From an uncultured Bacteroidota bacterium (GTDB lineage: Bacteria > Bacteroidota > Bacteroidia > B-17B0 > Aurantibacillaceae), in NCBI GenBank assembly GCA_903834765.1, contig CAILKE010000046.1:1-64000 (forward strand): a stretch of DNA of 64,000 bases. The letters run 5' to 3'. Shown piece after piece: positions 1-9,148 of this stretch; the first letter of the stretch is position 1; each line of letters begins with the position of its first letter. The notes beneath the pieces were generated by a model. It saw nothing but the letters and a program-made list of their open reading frames with translations. It did not search any database and was not told the DNA's origin. The translations under genes were made by a program, and so were the position numbers.

Positions 1-42
1 AAAAAAAAAAGTAACGCCTTTACTCTCATAAAAAGTTTAACA

Positions 43-1515
43 ATGTCTGAAAAAAGATATTTTAAAATATTTTCAGAAAGACATACAATTGGCGAACAGA
101 ACAAATATTTAGCTCTGTTTGATGAAATAGATAAAGCAAATGAAGAAAATGACCCTGATTTAATTAAGAATTTAAAAAAACAAGGTATAACTGGCGATTT
201 TATTTCTGCAGATAAAAATTATTTATACCAGCTTATCTTAAGAAGTTTAAATGTTTTTCATGATTCAAAAACTTACAATATCGAAATTAAACAATTGCTC
301 ATGTCTATTGAAATTCTTTTTCATAAAGGCTTATATCAGGAGTGTCTTAAGTTAATTTCTAAGGCTGAAGCATTGGCCGAAGAATGTGAAAATTTTCAAT
401 TGATGATTGATATTTTAATGTGGAAGAAAAAATGTAGTGGCTATTCTTTAGGTTTACAAAAAGCTGCAGAAGTTAATTTATCAATTGATAAATACATCTT
501 ATTAATAAATAATTTAAAAACTATTACAGATTTATATTATGAAAGTTACTCTTTACAAATTAGTAATGAAAAGCCTCGAGATAAAGAGATTATAAAAAAA
601 TTAGAGAATATTCTTAAAAAACCAGAATTACAGTCAGAAAACAATGCATTATCTTTTTCCGCTAAAGTGTTCTATCATCTAACTTACTCAAATTATTTTA
701 ATTTGATCGATAATAAAGAAAAAGAATTAGAGCATCTTCAGAAACTTATTGATATAGTTAATGAATCTAAAACATATGCTATAGAAAATCCCTTAGATTA
801 TGTATCTATTTATAATAGATTATTGGGAATAAAAAAACACTTTATTACGCCTTCATTTTTTGGTGATATAAAGCGATTAAAAGAGTTTTGTAGTAATGTT
901 CTTATTAGAAAAGAAATAATTTCACAACGTGTATTTGTTCATACTAATACACATGAAATTGAATTTTATTTAATTAATAATAAGTTTCAAGAAGCATTAA
1001 ATAAAATTAAAGAAATTGAAAAAGAAATCTCAAAATATAACTTAGATATTGAACCCTATCATTTAATCTATTTTTACTATTTACATGCAATAACTTTGGT
1101 TTATACTGGTGAATTTCATAAATCTTTAAAATACATTAATAGTATTTTAAATAATTTCAATAGTGATTCTAGGCCTCAGGTGTTTTTAAGAGTTCAAGTC
1201 TTAAATGTAATAGTCCATTATGAGTTAAAAAATAACATGTTAGTCTTGTCTTTATCAAAACAATTATTGAAAAAGAATGCAATTCAAAAAATTCTCATAG
1301 AAAGCGAAGAAAAATTATTAAAAGCATTTTCTAAGATTGCTGAAGATAAATATTTAACGCTAAAAGATGAATTAGCAGTTTTTAAAAATTTATCTGAAGA
1401 TTTTAATTATGAAAAAAGTAAACTAAATTTTTCAATTAATAGCCTTTTAGACAATTATAATAAATGGTTAACTGCAAAGTTAAAACGTAAATTAGTTTCT
1501 GATATTTATAAATAG
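43..1515 (+). CDS. Hypothetical protein, predicted all-helical (TPR-like)
   Basis: This 490-residue protein is not recognised as a named family. It is rich in Lys, Glu, Leu and Ile, and short amphipathic helices run the whole length, for example around residues 60-130 and 300-400, as in degenerate tetratricopeptide repeats. There is no signal peptide or membrane segment, so it is probably cytoplasmic. ATG at 43 is the first start after the window edge. Its stop lies 7 bases from the end of the convergent MBL gene. The function is unknown; a scaffold or adaptor role is only a guess from the helical pattern. Confidence 0.7.
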   Translation: MSEKRYFKIFSERHTIGEQNKYLALFDEIDKANEENDPDLIKNLKKQGITGDFISADKNYLYQLILRSLNVFHDSKTYNIEIKQLLMSIEILFHKGLYQECLKLISKAEALAEECENFQLMIDILMWKKKCSGYSLGLQKAAEVNLSIDKYILLINNLKTITDLYYESYSLQISNEKPRDKEIIKKLENILKKPELQSENNALSFSAKVFYHLTYSNYFNLIDNKEKELEHLQKLIDIVNESKTYAIENPLDYVSIYNRLLGIKKHFITPSFFGDIKRLKEFCSNVLIRKEIISQRVFVHTNTHEIEFYLINNKFQEALNKIKEIEKEISKYNLDIEPYHLIYFYYLHAITLVYTGEFHKSLKYINSILNNFNSDSRPQVFLRVQVLNVIVHYELKNNMLVLSLSKQLLKKNAIQKILIESEEKLLKAFSKIAEDKYLTLKDELAVFKNLSEDFNYEKSKLNFSINSLLDNYNKWLTAKLKRKLVSDIYK

Positions 1516-1522
1516 TATAATT

Positions 1523-2929
1523 TTATTTTAAGATAAATGTTTCGCTCTTATATGGAATAATGACTTCTTCGTAACCCTCTTTCATTAATTTTTCTTTAAA
1601 TGCTATTTTAGACTCAAGCTCGCCATGTACTAAAAATATTTTTTTAACTAATTTAGTGTCTTGGCAAGATAAAAATCTTATGAGTTCACCGTAATCAGCG
1701 TGTGCACTATAGGAATCAATAATTTCTATATCCGCTTTTACATCATGAATTTCACCAAATATTTTTACGCTTTTTTGTTTTTCCCTTATGCGACCGCCAA
1801 GTGAATTTGGCGTGCAGTAGCCAACTACCAATATTGTATTTTTTGGATCAGATATGTTATTTGCTAAGTGATGTTTAATTCTTCCTGCATCCATCATCCC
1901 TGATGCTGAAATAATTATACATGGTTCTTTGCTAGTGTTTAAAGCAATCGAATCAACTTTGTCCTGTATGTATTTTAAATTATTAAAGCCAAATGGGTCA
2001 GCATCAGTTTTAATATATTTCTGTAATTTTTCATTAAAGCATACTACATTTTCGCGCATAATATTTGTAATACTAGTAGACATAGGACTATCCACATACA
2101 CCTTAATATTAGGTAATAAGCCGTTGTTTTTTAATTTGTCTAAAATAAAAACAATTTCTTGCGTTCTTCCCAAACTAAATGCAGGAATAATTAATTTCCC
2201 TTTTTTCTCAACGCATGTATGCCTAACAACATTTAATAAATGTAATTCTGCATCTATATCTACTTCATGCAATCTGTCTCCATAGGTTGATTCACAAATA
2301 ATATAATCTGCCTGAGGAAATATTTCAGGATCCTTTAATAACAGATCATTGTATCGCCCAACGTCTCCTGTAAATGTTAGTCGTGAAGTCTTATCATTAT
2401 TATGTTTTAATTTAAGGTTAACAATTGCACTCCCTAAAATATGTCCTGCATCAGTAAAAGTAAGAGTTACTTCTGGATTTAAATGAAAATCAGCATGGTA
2501 AGGAATTGTTTTAAAATGTTTCATGCAACGATCAACATCTTTTGATGTGTATAAAGGTGTTAATGGTTCTTGATTTTTTTCTAATCTTCTTTTATTCAAA
2601 TATTCAATATCATTTTCATGAATTTTAGCACTATCATATAATAGCACTTCAACCACGGCTAGAGTAGGGGGTGTGCAATAAATAGAACCTAAAAAACCTT
2701 TTTTAACTAATAAAGGTAAGTTACCAGAATGATCTATATGTGCATGAGACAAAACCACCACATCTATTTCTGATGGTTCAAAATTCATGTTTCTGTTAAG
2801 GACATCGCTTTCTTTTCCGCTTCCTTGATATAATCCGCAATCTAATAATATTTTAAATCCATTGTCAGTTGTCACAAGGTGCTTACTACCAGTTACTGTT
2901 TCAGTAGCGCCTAAAAATTTCACGTCCAT
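1523..2929 (-). CDS. MBL-fold / beta-CASP RNA-metabolising hydrolase
   Basis: This is a 468-residue metallo-beta-lactamase-fold nuclease of the beta-CASP type, which in known members processes or degrades RNA with two zinc ions. The zinc motif SHAHIDHSG is near residue 61, and further metal ligands lie around TFTGDVGRY (about 187). The beta-CASP insert carries PAFSLGRTQE (about 250) and SASGMMDAGRIKHHL (about 340). The C-terminal RMMBL part has SYSAHADY (about 408) and LVHGE (about 434). Length and motif order are complete. It is divergent from the universal stress gene and convergent with the helical protein. The exact substrate cannot be read from sequence. Confidence 0.9.
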   Translation of the reverse strand: MDVKFLGATETVTGSKHLVTTDNGFKILLDCGLYQGSGKESDVLNRNMNFEPSEIDVVVLSHAHIDHSGNLPLLVKKGFLGSIYCTPPTLAVVEVLLYDSAKIHENDIEYLNKRRLEKNQEPLTPLYTSKDVDRCMKHFKTIPYHADFHLNPEVTLTFTDAGHILGSAIVNLKLKHNNDKTSRLTFTGDVGRYNDLLLKDPEIFPQADYIICESTYGDRLHEVDIDAELHLLNVVRHTCVEKKGKLIIPAFSLGRTQEIVFILDKLKNNGLLPNIKVYVDSPMSTSITNIMRENVVCFNEKLQKYIKTDADPFGFNNLKYIQDKVDSIALNTSKEPCIIISASGMMDAGRIKHHLANNISDPKNTILVVGYCTPNSLGGRIREKQKSVKIFGEIHDVKADIEIIDSYSAHADYGELIRFLSCQDTKLVKKIFLVHGELESKIAFKEKLMKEGYEEVIIPYKSETFILK

Positions 2930-2964
2930 AAATCAAAGTTAATTTTCTTAAAAGGTTTAAATAG

Positions 2965-2976
2965 TGATATAAATCA
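2965..2976. promoter_or_regulatory. CRP/FNR-type palindrome upstream of the universal stress gene
   Basis: TGATATAAATCA is a perfect TGAT-N4-ATCA dyad in the divergent intergenic region between the MBL hydrolase and the universal stress protein. The identical 12-mer recurs at 16706. It matches the core of FNR-family operators (TTGAT-N4-ATCAA). Its centre is about 118 bases before the stress-gene ATG. Confidence 0.5.
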
Positions 2977-3088
2977 TTATTTAAAATGATATAAGTAATC
3001 TTATATAAATATTTAGGCTTTAAATTCGCTATCGCATTTAGTTTGCAATGCAGAATTTAATTTTTAATTATCACTTTATTTTTTTTTG

Positions 3089-3919
3089 ATGAATACGATA
3101 TTAGTACCTACTGATTTTTCTGATACAGCAGAGAATGCACTAAATTACGCCATTAATATGGCTAACTCTTTTTCAGCAAATTTAATTTTGTTGCACATTA
3201 ATCAAATACCTGTAAGTACTCCCGAATTTGGAATTGCGGCATACAATTTTTCTGAAATTAGAAAAGATAGTTTGGATGCTTTAAATGAGAAGGCTCTAAA
3301 AATAAAAAAAGATTACCCACAAATTTCTGAAGTTTTATTTTTTTCTGAAATTGGAGATTCATCTGACTTGATTGTTGAATTTTCTAAAGACCATGATGTA
3401 GACATTGTAGTAATGGGAAACAGCGGTCATGGAAGTAAGTTCAAGAAAAACATATTTGGTAGTACTTCTGTGGCTGTGGCAAAGAAAATTAAATTGCCAT
3501 TAATTATTGTTCCTCCTGAAGTGAAGTACAAAAAAATTACTAAGATTGTTTATGCCTGTTCTTATGATGAACATATTGAAAAAAGTACTTCATTGATGAA
3601 AGTTCAAAGTTTAAACCTTGTATTTAATAGTTTATTAACTGTTTTACATGTGATCCCTGATAATCATTTAATTGATGAAAAAGAAGCAAATATTGATGTA
3701 TATGTTGAAAATAAATTAGCTACAACCAAGCATAGCACTTTTATTATTACAGAAAATAATGTAAGTGAAGGAATTCTTGATTTTGTAAATGATCACGAAA
3801 TGGATATGATTATTGTGGAACCTCAAAAACACTCTTTATTTCATTCAATTTTTAATTCAAGCGTTACTAATGAACTAGCTTTTTTTAGCCCTATTCCTGT
3901 TTTAATTATACATGGTTAA
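3089..3919 (+). CDS. Universal stress protein, tandem UspA domains
   Basis: The protein has 276 residues in two UspA-type halves, roughly 1-145 and 150-276. The first half opens with ILVPTDFSDTAENAL and ends with the nucleotide-binding pattern GNSGHGSKFKKNIFGS followed by KLPLIIVP. The second half is more diverged and ends SPIPVLIIHG. ATG at 3089 is preferred over the overlapping TTG one codon upstream. Placement just before the cbb3 oxidase genes and the FNR-type site upstream suggest induction at low oxygen. The specific stress or ligand is unknown. Confidence 0.9.
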   Translation: MNTILVPTDFSDTAENALNYAINMANSFSANLILLHINQIPVSTPEFGIAAYNFSEIRKDSLDALNEKALKIKKDYPQISEVLFFSEIGDSSDLIVEFSKDHDVDIVVMGNSGHGSKFKKNIFGSTSVAVAKKIKLPLIIVPPEVKYKKITKIVYACSYDEHIEKSTSLMKVQSLNLVFNSLLTVLHVIPDNHLIDEKEANIDVYVENKLATTKHSTFIITENNVSEGILDFVNDHEMDMIIVEPQKHSLFHSIFNSSVTNELAFFSPIPVLIIHG

Positions 3920-4042
3920 ACTAATATAAAAACCTTTATTTTTTCGGTTTTATTATGTATTAAAATATTAATGAATTGAATTATTTAAAAATATTTTTTT
4001 GTTTATACTTTTTTTTCGAATGAATTTTATCACTTAAATAAC

Positions 4043-4054
4043 TGATAATTATCA
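4043..4054. promoter_or_regulatory. CRP/FNR-type palindrome upstream of ccoI
   Basis: TGATAATTATCA is a fully self-complementary TGAT-N4-ATCA site. It lies between the stress gene and the N-terminal ccoI reading frame, with its centre about 41 bases before the GTG start. It matches the FNR-family operator core and recurs, with different spacers, at the other genes of this island. Confidence 0.6.
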
Positions 4055-4089
4055 GATATGTAGATTTTGTCAATATTTAATTTCGTAAC

Positions 4090-4632
4090 GTGAAAGTTTT
4101 AGAAAAATCAAAAGTTCGGTCTACATGTTTTCATTGCGGAGAAGATGTGGTGGCTGAAGACTTGGTAATTGACAATAAACTTTTTTGTTGCTCTGGTTGT
4201 AAGACTGTATATGAAATTATCAACAAGAGCGATTTATGTCAGTATTATGATATAACGAATTACCCCGGAATTAATCAAAAAACGAAAGTGCGTGAAGGTA
4301 AATTCGATTTTTTAGATGATGAAAAAATTATAGATAAGCTTATACATTTTAAGGATGAATCTCAACAGCATGTTATTTTTTATTTGCCACAAATGCATTG
4401 CAGTTCTTGTATTTGGATATTAGAACATCTCAATAAGATTGATAAAGGCATCATTAAATCTCAGGTCAATTTTATAAAAAAAGAAGTTACTGTTATTTAT
4501 GATTTTAAAACAACGTCTCTTAAAAAAGTAGCTGAAAGCCTCACTTTAATTGGCTATGAGCCTCATATTAATTTAAGTGATGTTAATTCAAAAAAATTAA
4601 AAAATATGATAGAACTAAAATTATCAAATTAG
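4090..4632 (+). CDS. ccoI: N-terminal metal-binding part of cbb3-type copper P-type ATPase (frame broken)
   Basis: This 180-residue frame is the metal-binding head of the copper-exporting ATPase that supplies the cbb3 oxidase. It has a Cys-rich module (CFHCGED and FCCSGC, residues about 13-40) and a heavy-metal-associated domain with MHCSSCIW (about 100-165). It ends early at TAG 4630 in unrelated residues. From 4596 onward the -1 frame continues without interruption into the ATPase core (residues DRTKIIKLGIAGFCFGNIM), so the two frames together make one 806-residue protein of normal length. The start is GTG; there is no nearby ATG. The cause may be a real mutation, a read error in an A run, or programmed frameshifting. 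Confidence 0.85.
   Translation: MKVLEKSKVRSTCFHCGEDVVAEDLVIDNKLFCCSGCKTVYEIINKSDLCQYYDITNYPGINQKTKVREGKFDFLDDEKIIDKLIHFKDESQQHVIFYLPQMHCSSCIWILEHLNKIDKGIIKSQVNFIKKEVTVIYDFKTTSLKKVAESLTLIGYEPHINLSDVNSKKLKNMIELKLSN
4590..4596 (+). other. A7 slippery heptamer at the ccoI frame break
   Basis: The run of seven A reads A-AAA-AAA in the frame of the N-terminal ccoI segment, the classical X-XXY-YYZ form for -1 slippage. Slipping back by one base here continues at 4596 straight into the ATPase core frame. The receiving frame is open only downstream of a TAA at 4584-4586, so any shift must occur between 4587 and 4630. One missing A in the assembly would look the same. Confidence 0.6.
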
Positions 4633-4661
4633 GAATTGCTGGTTTTTGTTTTGGCAATATT

Positions 4662-6509
4662 ATGATGCTAAGTTTTCCAGAATATTTTTCTTTAGTAAAA
4701 TTGGAAGACCCCGCTTTGAAATCTTTTTTTAATTATTTGAATTTATTTTTATCCTTACCTGTATTTTTTTATTCAGCATCGGATTTTTTTGTATCTGGAT
4801 TTAGAGGTTTACGTCAAAGGTTTTTAAATATTGACGCTCCAATAGCATTAGCTGTATTAATTACCTTTAGCAGGAGTCTTTATGAAATTCTTTCCAACAC
4901 TGGTTCTGGTTATTTAGATTCTATGAGTGGCATTGTTTTTTTTATGCTTATTGGTCGTTATTTCCAAAACAGAACTTATCAAAGTATTTCATTTGATCGT
5001 GATTATACCTCATATTTTCCTTTAGGAGTTAGTGTTTTGAATGATGATGGTTATGAAAAACAAATGTCAGTTGCAGATTTAAAAGTTGGTGATCGCATTA
5101 AAATTCATAACGATGAAATTATTCCGGCTGATGCTATTTTATTTATGGGTAAAGCCACTATTGATTATAGCTTTGTAACAGGCGAGTCCTTACCTATTGA
5201 TAAATCAATTGGAGAAATCGTCTACGCAGGCGGCAAGCAAACATCAGGAGCAATTGAACTAGAAGTTGTAAAAGAAGTGTCTCAGAGTTATCTAACGCAA
5301 TTATGGAATAATGAGACATTTCAGACAGATAAAGAGGTAGTTAAGGTCTCATTTATAAATCTAATTAGTCGTTATTTTACTTATGTGTTATTTACCATTG
5401 CTTTGTCATCTGCAACATACTGGTATTTTCATGATACAACCAAAGTATGGAGTGCATTAACAGCTGTTTTAATTGTGGCTTGTCCTTGCGCATTATTATT
5501 AAGTGCCACATTTACAAATGGTAATATGATTCGTGTTTTAAATAAGTATAAATTATACGTTAAAAATTCTAGTGTTATTGAACGCATGTCGAGTATCGAT
5601 ACTATTGTATTTGATAAAACGGGAACAATTACTGAACAACGTAAATCCGAAATAGTATATCAAGGACATGATTTAACGGCAGAACAATCACAATTGATTC
5701 GCTCGCTTGCTAATCAATCCAATCATCCTTTAAGTAAAAGCATTATATCACATTTGATATTTAATAAAACATTATCCGTTAAGAATTATAAAGATTTCAA
5801 AGGATTTGGTACTTCAGCTTCAATCAATGGAAATATTGTTAAGATGGGTTCTTCAGAATTTGTTATAAGACAAAAATCAATATATGTAAATTCAGGAAGT
5901 AGAGTTTATTTAAGCATTAATGATGAATTTTTAGGTTGTTTTATTGTAAAAAATATGTATCGTGAAGGGTTAGAAAAAATAGTATCATCCTTAGGTTCTC
6001 AGTTTGAGTTGATAATATTATCAGGAGATAATGAGTCAGAAGCTAATTATTTAAGAACATTGTTTGGAGAAAAAACTAGAATGTTTTTTAATCAGAAACC
6101 AGAAGATAAATTAAACTACATTAAAAAACTTCAGAGTCAACACAAAAAAGTATTAATGATTGGTGATGGTTTAAACGATGCTGGAGCATTGATGCAAAGC
6201 AACGTTGGTATAGCTATCAGCGATGACACAAATAATTTTTCACCAGCTTGCGATGCAGTTCTATCTGGTAAACAATTCACCTTATTAAAAGAATTAATCA
6301 AATACTGTAGAAAAGAAAAGACTATTATTTATGCTAGTTTCACTTTATCAATCATTTATAATTTCGTAGGTCTTTTCTTTGCTGTTCAAGGAAATTTACA
6401 ACCTGTTATCGCAGCTATTTTAATGCCGGTAAGTTCAATTAGCATTGTCTTATTAACAATAGGCATGAGTACTTTCTATGAGTTAAAATTAAAAAAATAC
6501 AAACCATGA
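4662..6509 (+). CDS. ccoI: Copper-translocating P-type ATPase core (C-terminal part of CcoI)
   Basis: This frame carries the whole ATPase machinery: the actuator motif TGES, the membrane metal site CPCAL, the phosphorylation site DKTGT, an HP motif (NQSNHPLSKS) and the hinge GDGLNDAGAL. As listed, from ATG 4662, it lacks the metal-binding head and begins inside the first membrane span. In frame the reading continues upstream to 4587, so the in-frame join with the 4090 segment is the natural protein. Known CcoI/FixI proteins export copper to the periplasm for assembly of the cbb3 CuB centre. The TGA stop at 6507 overlaps an FNR-type site that belongs to the next gene. Confidence 0.9.
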   Translation: MMLSFPEYFSLVKLEDPALKSFFNYLNLFLSLPVFFYSASDFFVSGFRGLRQRFLNIDAPIALAVLITFSRSLYEILSNTGSGYLDSMSGIVFFMLIGRYFQNRTYQSISFDRDYTSYFPLGVSVLNDDGYEKQMSVADLKVGDRIKIHNDEIIPADAILFMGKATIDYSFVTGESLPIDKSIGEIVYAGGKQTSGAIELEVVKEVSQSYLTQLWNNETFQTDKEVVKVSFINLISRYFTYVLFTIALSSATYWYFHDTTKVWSALTAVLIVACPCALLLSATFTNGNMIRVLNKYKLYVKNSSVIERMSSIDTIVFDKTGTITEQRKSEIVYQGHDLTAEQSQLIRSLANQSNHPLSKSIISHLIFNKTLSVKNYKDFKGFGTSASINGNIVKMGSSEFVIRQKSIYVNSGSRVYLSINDEFLGCFIVKNMYREGLEKIVSSLGSQFELIILSGDNESEANYLRTLFGEKTRMFFNQKPEDKLNYIKKLQSQHKKVLMIGDGLNDAGALMQSNVGIAISDDTNNFSPACDAVLSGKQFTLLKELIKYCRKEKTIIYASFTLSIIYNFVGLFFAVQGNLQPVIAAILMPVSSISIVLLTIGMSTFYELKLKKYKP

Positions 6510-6518
6510 TAAAAATCA
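6507..6518. promoter_or_regulatory. CRP/FNR-type palindrome upstream of ccoS
   Basis: TGATAAAAATCA overlaps the ccoI stop codon. Its centre lies about 66 bases before the ccoS ATG, so a start site about 41 bases downstream would leave a leader of roughly 25 bases. It matches TGAT-N4-ATCA and would give the oxidase structural genes their own oxygen-responsive promoter. Confidence 0.6.
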
Positions 6519-6578
6519 TTTTCAATAATGATTAACGTCAATTTGAAGCATAAATAACAATTTAATTTTACAACCAAA

Positions 6579-6773
6579 ATGAGCGTCCTCTTTATACTTA
6601 TCTCAGCCAGTTTGATTATCGCTATTGGATTTTTAGTAGCCTTTATTTGGTCAGTAAAATCAGGTCAATACGACGATGATTATACACCTTCAGTCAGAAT
6701 GCTTTTCGATGATGAAATAGTAAGTAATAAATCAACTGATTTAACTAATAAACAAAAAAATACAAACGATTAA
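6579..6773 (+). CDS. ccoS: cbb3-type cytochrome oxidase assembly protein CcoS
   Basis: This is a 64-residue single-span membrane protein: a hydrophobic segment (about residues 3-26), then the family signature WSVKSGQYDD and VRMLFDDE. CcoS proteins are needed to insert cofactors, haem b and copper, into CcoN. Size, motif and position between ccoI and ccoN are all typical. It is probably the first gene of the structural operon, with ccoNO starting 10 bases downstream. Confidence 0.92.
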   Translation: MSVLFILISASLIIAIGFLVAFIWSVKSGQYDDDYTPSVRMLFDDEIVSNKSTDLTNKQKNTND

Positions 6774-6783
6774 AATACAACTT

Positions 6784-8916
6784 ATGGAATTAGAAAAATT
6801 TAAGTATGACAACCAAATTGTGAAAATGTTTTCCATTGCCACCGTTTTATGGGGTATAGTCGGAATGTTAGTAGGGGTAATTGTGGCAATACAAATGTTT
6901 GTACCGGCATTAAGCTTTGACATACCATATACTTCGTTTGGCAGATTAAGACCATTACATACTAATGCTGTTATTTTTGCTTTTGTTGGTAATGGTATTT
7001 TTATGGGTGTATATTATTCATTACAGCGTTTAGTAAAAGCTCGCATGTTTAGTGACATGTTGGGCAGAATTCATTTTTGGGGATGGCAATTAATTATTGT
7101 ATTAGCAGCTTTATCTTTATTAATGGGCTATACTACTGGAAAAGAATATGCTGAGTTAGAATGGCCAATTGATATTTTAATCACGTTAGTTTGGGTAGTA
7201 TTTGGTTGGAATATGTTTGGAACAATCATCAAACGTAGAGAGCGCCATTTATATGTAGCAATCTGGTTTTATATTGCCACGTTTGTTACAGTAGCGATGT
7301 TACATATTACTAATTCTATGGAAATTCCAGTATCATTAACTAAATCATATTCTTGGTATGCAGGTGTTCAAGATGCTTTGGTTCAATGGTGGTATGGGCA
7401 TAATGCTGTTGCATTTTTCTTAACCACACCATACTTAGGATTGATGTATTATTTTATACCTAAGGCAGCTAATCGTCCAGTTTATTCTTATAGATTGTCT
7501 ATCATCCATTTTTGGGCATTAATTTTCTTATATATTTGGGCAGGGCCTCACCATTTATTATACACTGCCGTTCCTGATTGGGCACAATCATTAGGCGTTG
7601 TATTTTCGGTGATGTTAATAGCGCCATCTTGGGGTGGAATGATTAATGGATTATTAACTCTACGTGGCGCTTGGGATAAAGTGCGTGAAGATGTTGTATT
7701 AAAATTCATGGTTGTGGCAGTAACCGCTTATGGTATGGCTACGTTTGAAGGTCCTATGTTATCTCTGAAAAGTGTAAGTGCTATTGCACATTATACGGAT
7801 TGGATTGTAGCTCATGTGCATGTGGGCGCATTAGGTTGGAATGGATTTTTAACGTTTGGTATTTTATATTTTTTAATACCAAAAATGTATCGTACTAAAT
7901 TATATTCTCAAAAATTAGCTAATACACATTTCTGGATTGGAACGTTAGGTATCTTAATATATGCTGTTCCAATGTATTGGGCTGGTTTTATGCAAAGTTC
8001 TATGTGGAAAGATTTCACTCCAGAAGGCCAATTAAAATGGCAGTTTTTAGACACAGTTACTAAAATGATTCCTTTTTATGCAGCGCGTTCTATTGGTGGT
8101 ACTTTGTATTTAGTTGGAGCAATTATTATGGCATTTAACTTATACAAAACGGCTAAAGCAGGTTCTTTCTTAGCCGATGAAGATGCAGAAGCAATGGCTT
8201 TAACTAATAATTACAAAGGACATTCTACTGATCACTGGCACCGTTGGATTGAACGTAAACCAATTCAGTTAATGATTGTGAGTTTAGTGGTTGTAATTAT
8301 TGGAGGTGTGATTGAAATTGTACCGACATTCTTAGTAAAGTCTAATATTCCAACTATAGCAAGTGTGAAACCATATACTCCATTAGAATTAGAAGGTAGA
8401 GATATTTATATTAGAGAAGGATGTTATGTGTGCCACTCGCAAATGATTCGTCCGTTTAGAAGTGAAACTGCTCGTTATGGTGAGTACTCAAAAGCAGGAG
8501 AGTTTGTATATGACCATCCGTTCCAATGGGGAAGTAAACGAACAGGTCCCGATTTAGCAAGAGAAGGTGGTAAATACCCAGATAGTTGGCATTATAACCA
8601 CATGTTAGAGCCAAATTCTATGTCGCCAGGATCTATCATGCCAACATATTCTTGGTTGTTAGATGATGATTTAGATGTATCTACATTAAAAGCTAAAATA
8701 AAAGCAATGCAAACTTTAGGAGTACCGTATCCTGAAGGATATGCTGATATTGCTGAAATTGATTTGAATAAACAAGCAGAAAAAATTGCAGCTAATTTAA
8801 AAAAAGATGGTATTGAAACATCGCCTAAAAAAGAGATTATTGCTATGATAGCCTATTTACAACGTATGGGAACGGATATTAAAAAAACATCAGTAGCAGA
8901 TACTTTAAAAAAATAA
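6784..8916 (+). CDS. ccoNO: cbb3-type cytochrome c oxidase, fused subunits I and II
   Basis: This 710-residue fusion joins the catalytic CcoN (about 1-475) to the mono-haem CcoO (about 490-710). CcoN shows about 12 membrane spans and its haem and CuB histidines in LHTNAVIFAF, WYGHNAVAFF, AGPHHLLYT and AHVHVGALGWNG. CcoO begins with a membrane anchor (LMIVSLVVVIIGGVIEI), has the haem c site CYVCHSQMIRPF, the TGPDLAREG segment and a Met ligand region around SPGSIMPTYSWL. The enzyme reduces oxygen to water with high affinity and pumps protons. Fusion of N and O is common in Bacteroidota, so it is not an assembly artefact. Confidence 0.95.
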   Translation: MELEKFKYDNQIVKMFSIATVLWGIVGMLVGVIVAIQMFVPALSFDIPYTSFGRLRPLHTNAVIFAFVGNGIFMGVYYSLQRLVKARMFSDMLGRIHFWGWQLIIVLAALSLLMGYTTGKEYAELEWPIDILITLVWVVFGWNMFGTIIKRRERHLYVAIWFYIATFVTVAMLHITNSMEIPVSLTKSYSWYAGVQDALVQWWYGHNAVAFFLTTPYLGLMYYFIPKAANRPVYSYRLSIIHFWALIFLYIWAGPHHLLYTAVPDWAQSLGVVFSVMLIAPSWGGMINGLLTLRGAWDKVREDVVLKFMVVAVTAYGMATFEGPMLSLKSVSAIAHYTDWIVAHVHVGALGWNGFLTFGILYFLIPKMYRTKLYSQKLANTHFWIGTLGILIYAVPMYWAGFMQSSMWKDFTPEGQLKWQFLDTVTKMIPFYAARSIGGTLYLVGAIIMAFNLYKTAKAGSFLADEDAEAMALTNNYKGHSTDHWHRWIERKPIQLMIVSLVVVIIGGVIEIVPTFLVKSNIPTIASVKPYTPLELEGRDIYIREGCYVCHSQMIRPFRSETARYGEYSKAGEFVYDHPFQWGSKRTGPDLAREGGKYPDSWHYNHMLEPNSMSPGSIMPTYSWLLDDDLDVSTLKAKIKAMQTLGVPYPEGYADIAEIDLNKQAEKIAANLKKDGIETSPKKEIIAMIAYLQRMGTDIKKTSVADTLKK

Positions 8917-8940
8917 ATTAAGAATAAAAAAACTTTGACA

Positions 8941-9120
8941 ATGAAATTTATTAATTATTTAGAAACGATAGCAGGAGTGAGTATTTACCCTCTTGTATCC
9001 TTAATTATGTTTTTTGTGTTTTTTGCTGTTGTAACATTTTACGTTATTAAAGCAGATAAACATTACATCGACAGAGCTAAAAATATCCCTTTGGAATTAC
9101 CTAATCCATCTCAAGATTAA
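8941..9120 (+). CDS. ccoQ: CcoQ-like small cbb3 oxidase subunit
   Basis: This is a 59-residue single-span protein with the hydrophobic stretch IYPLVSLIMFFVFFAVVTFYVI and a short polar tail. It sits between ccoNO and ccoP, where CcoQ or a CcoQ-like subunit is expected. ATG at 8941 is preferred over the TTG two codons upstream. The small size and weak conservation make position the main evidence. Confidence 0.8.
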   Translation: MKFINYLETIAGVSIYPLVSLIMFFVFFAVVTFYVIKADKHYIDRAKNIPLELPNPSQD

Positions 9121-9148
9121 TAATTATAGAACTATTAAATATCTACAT

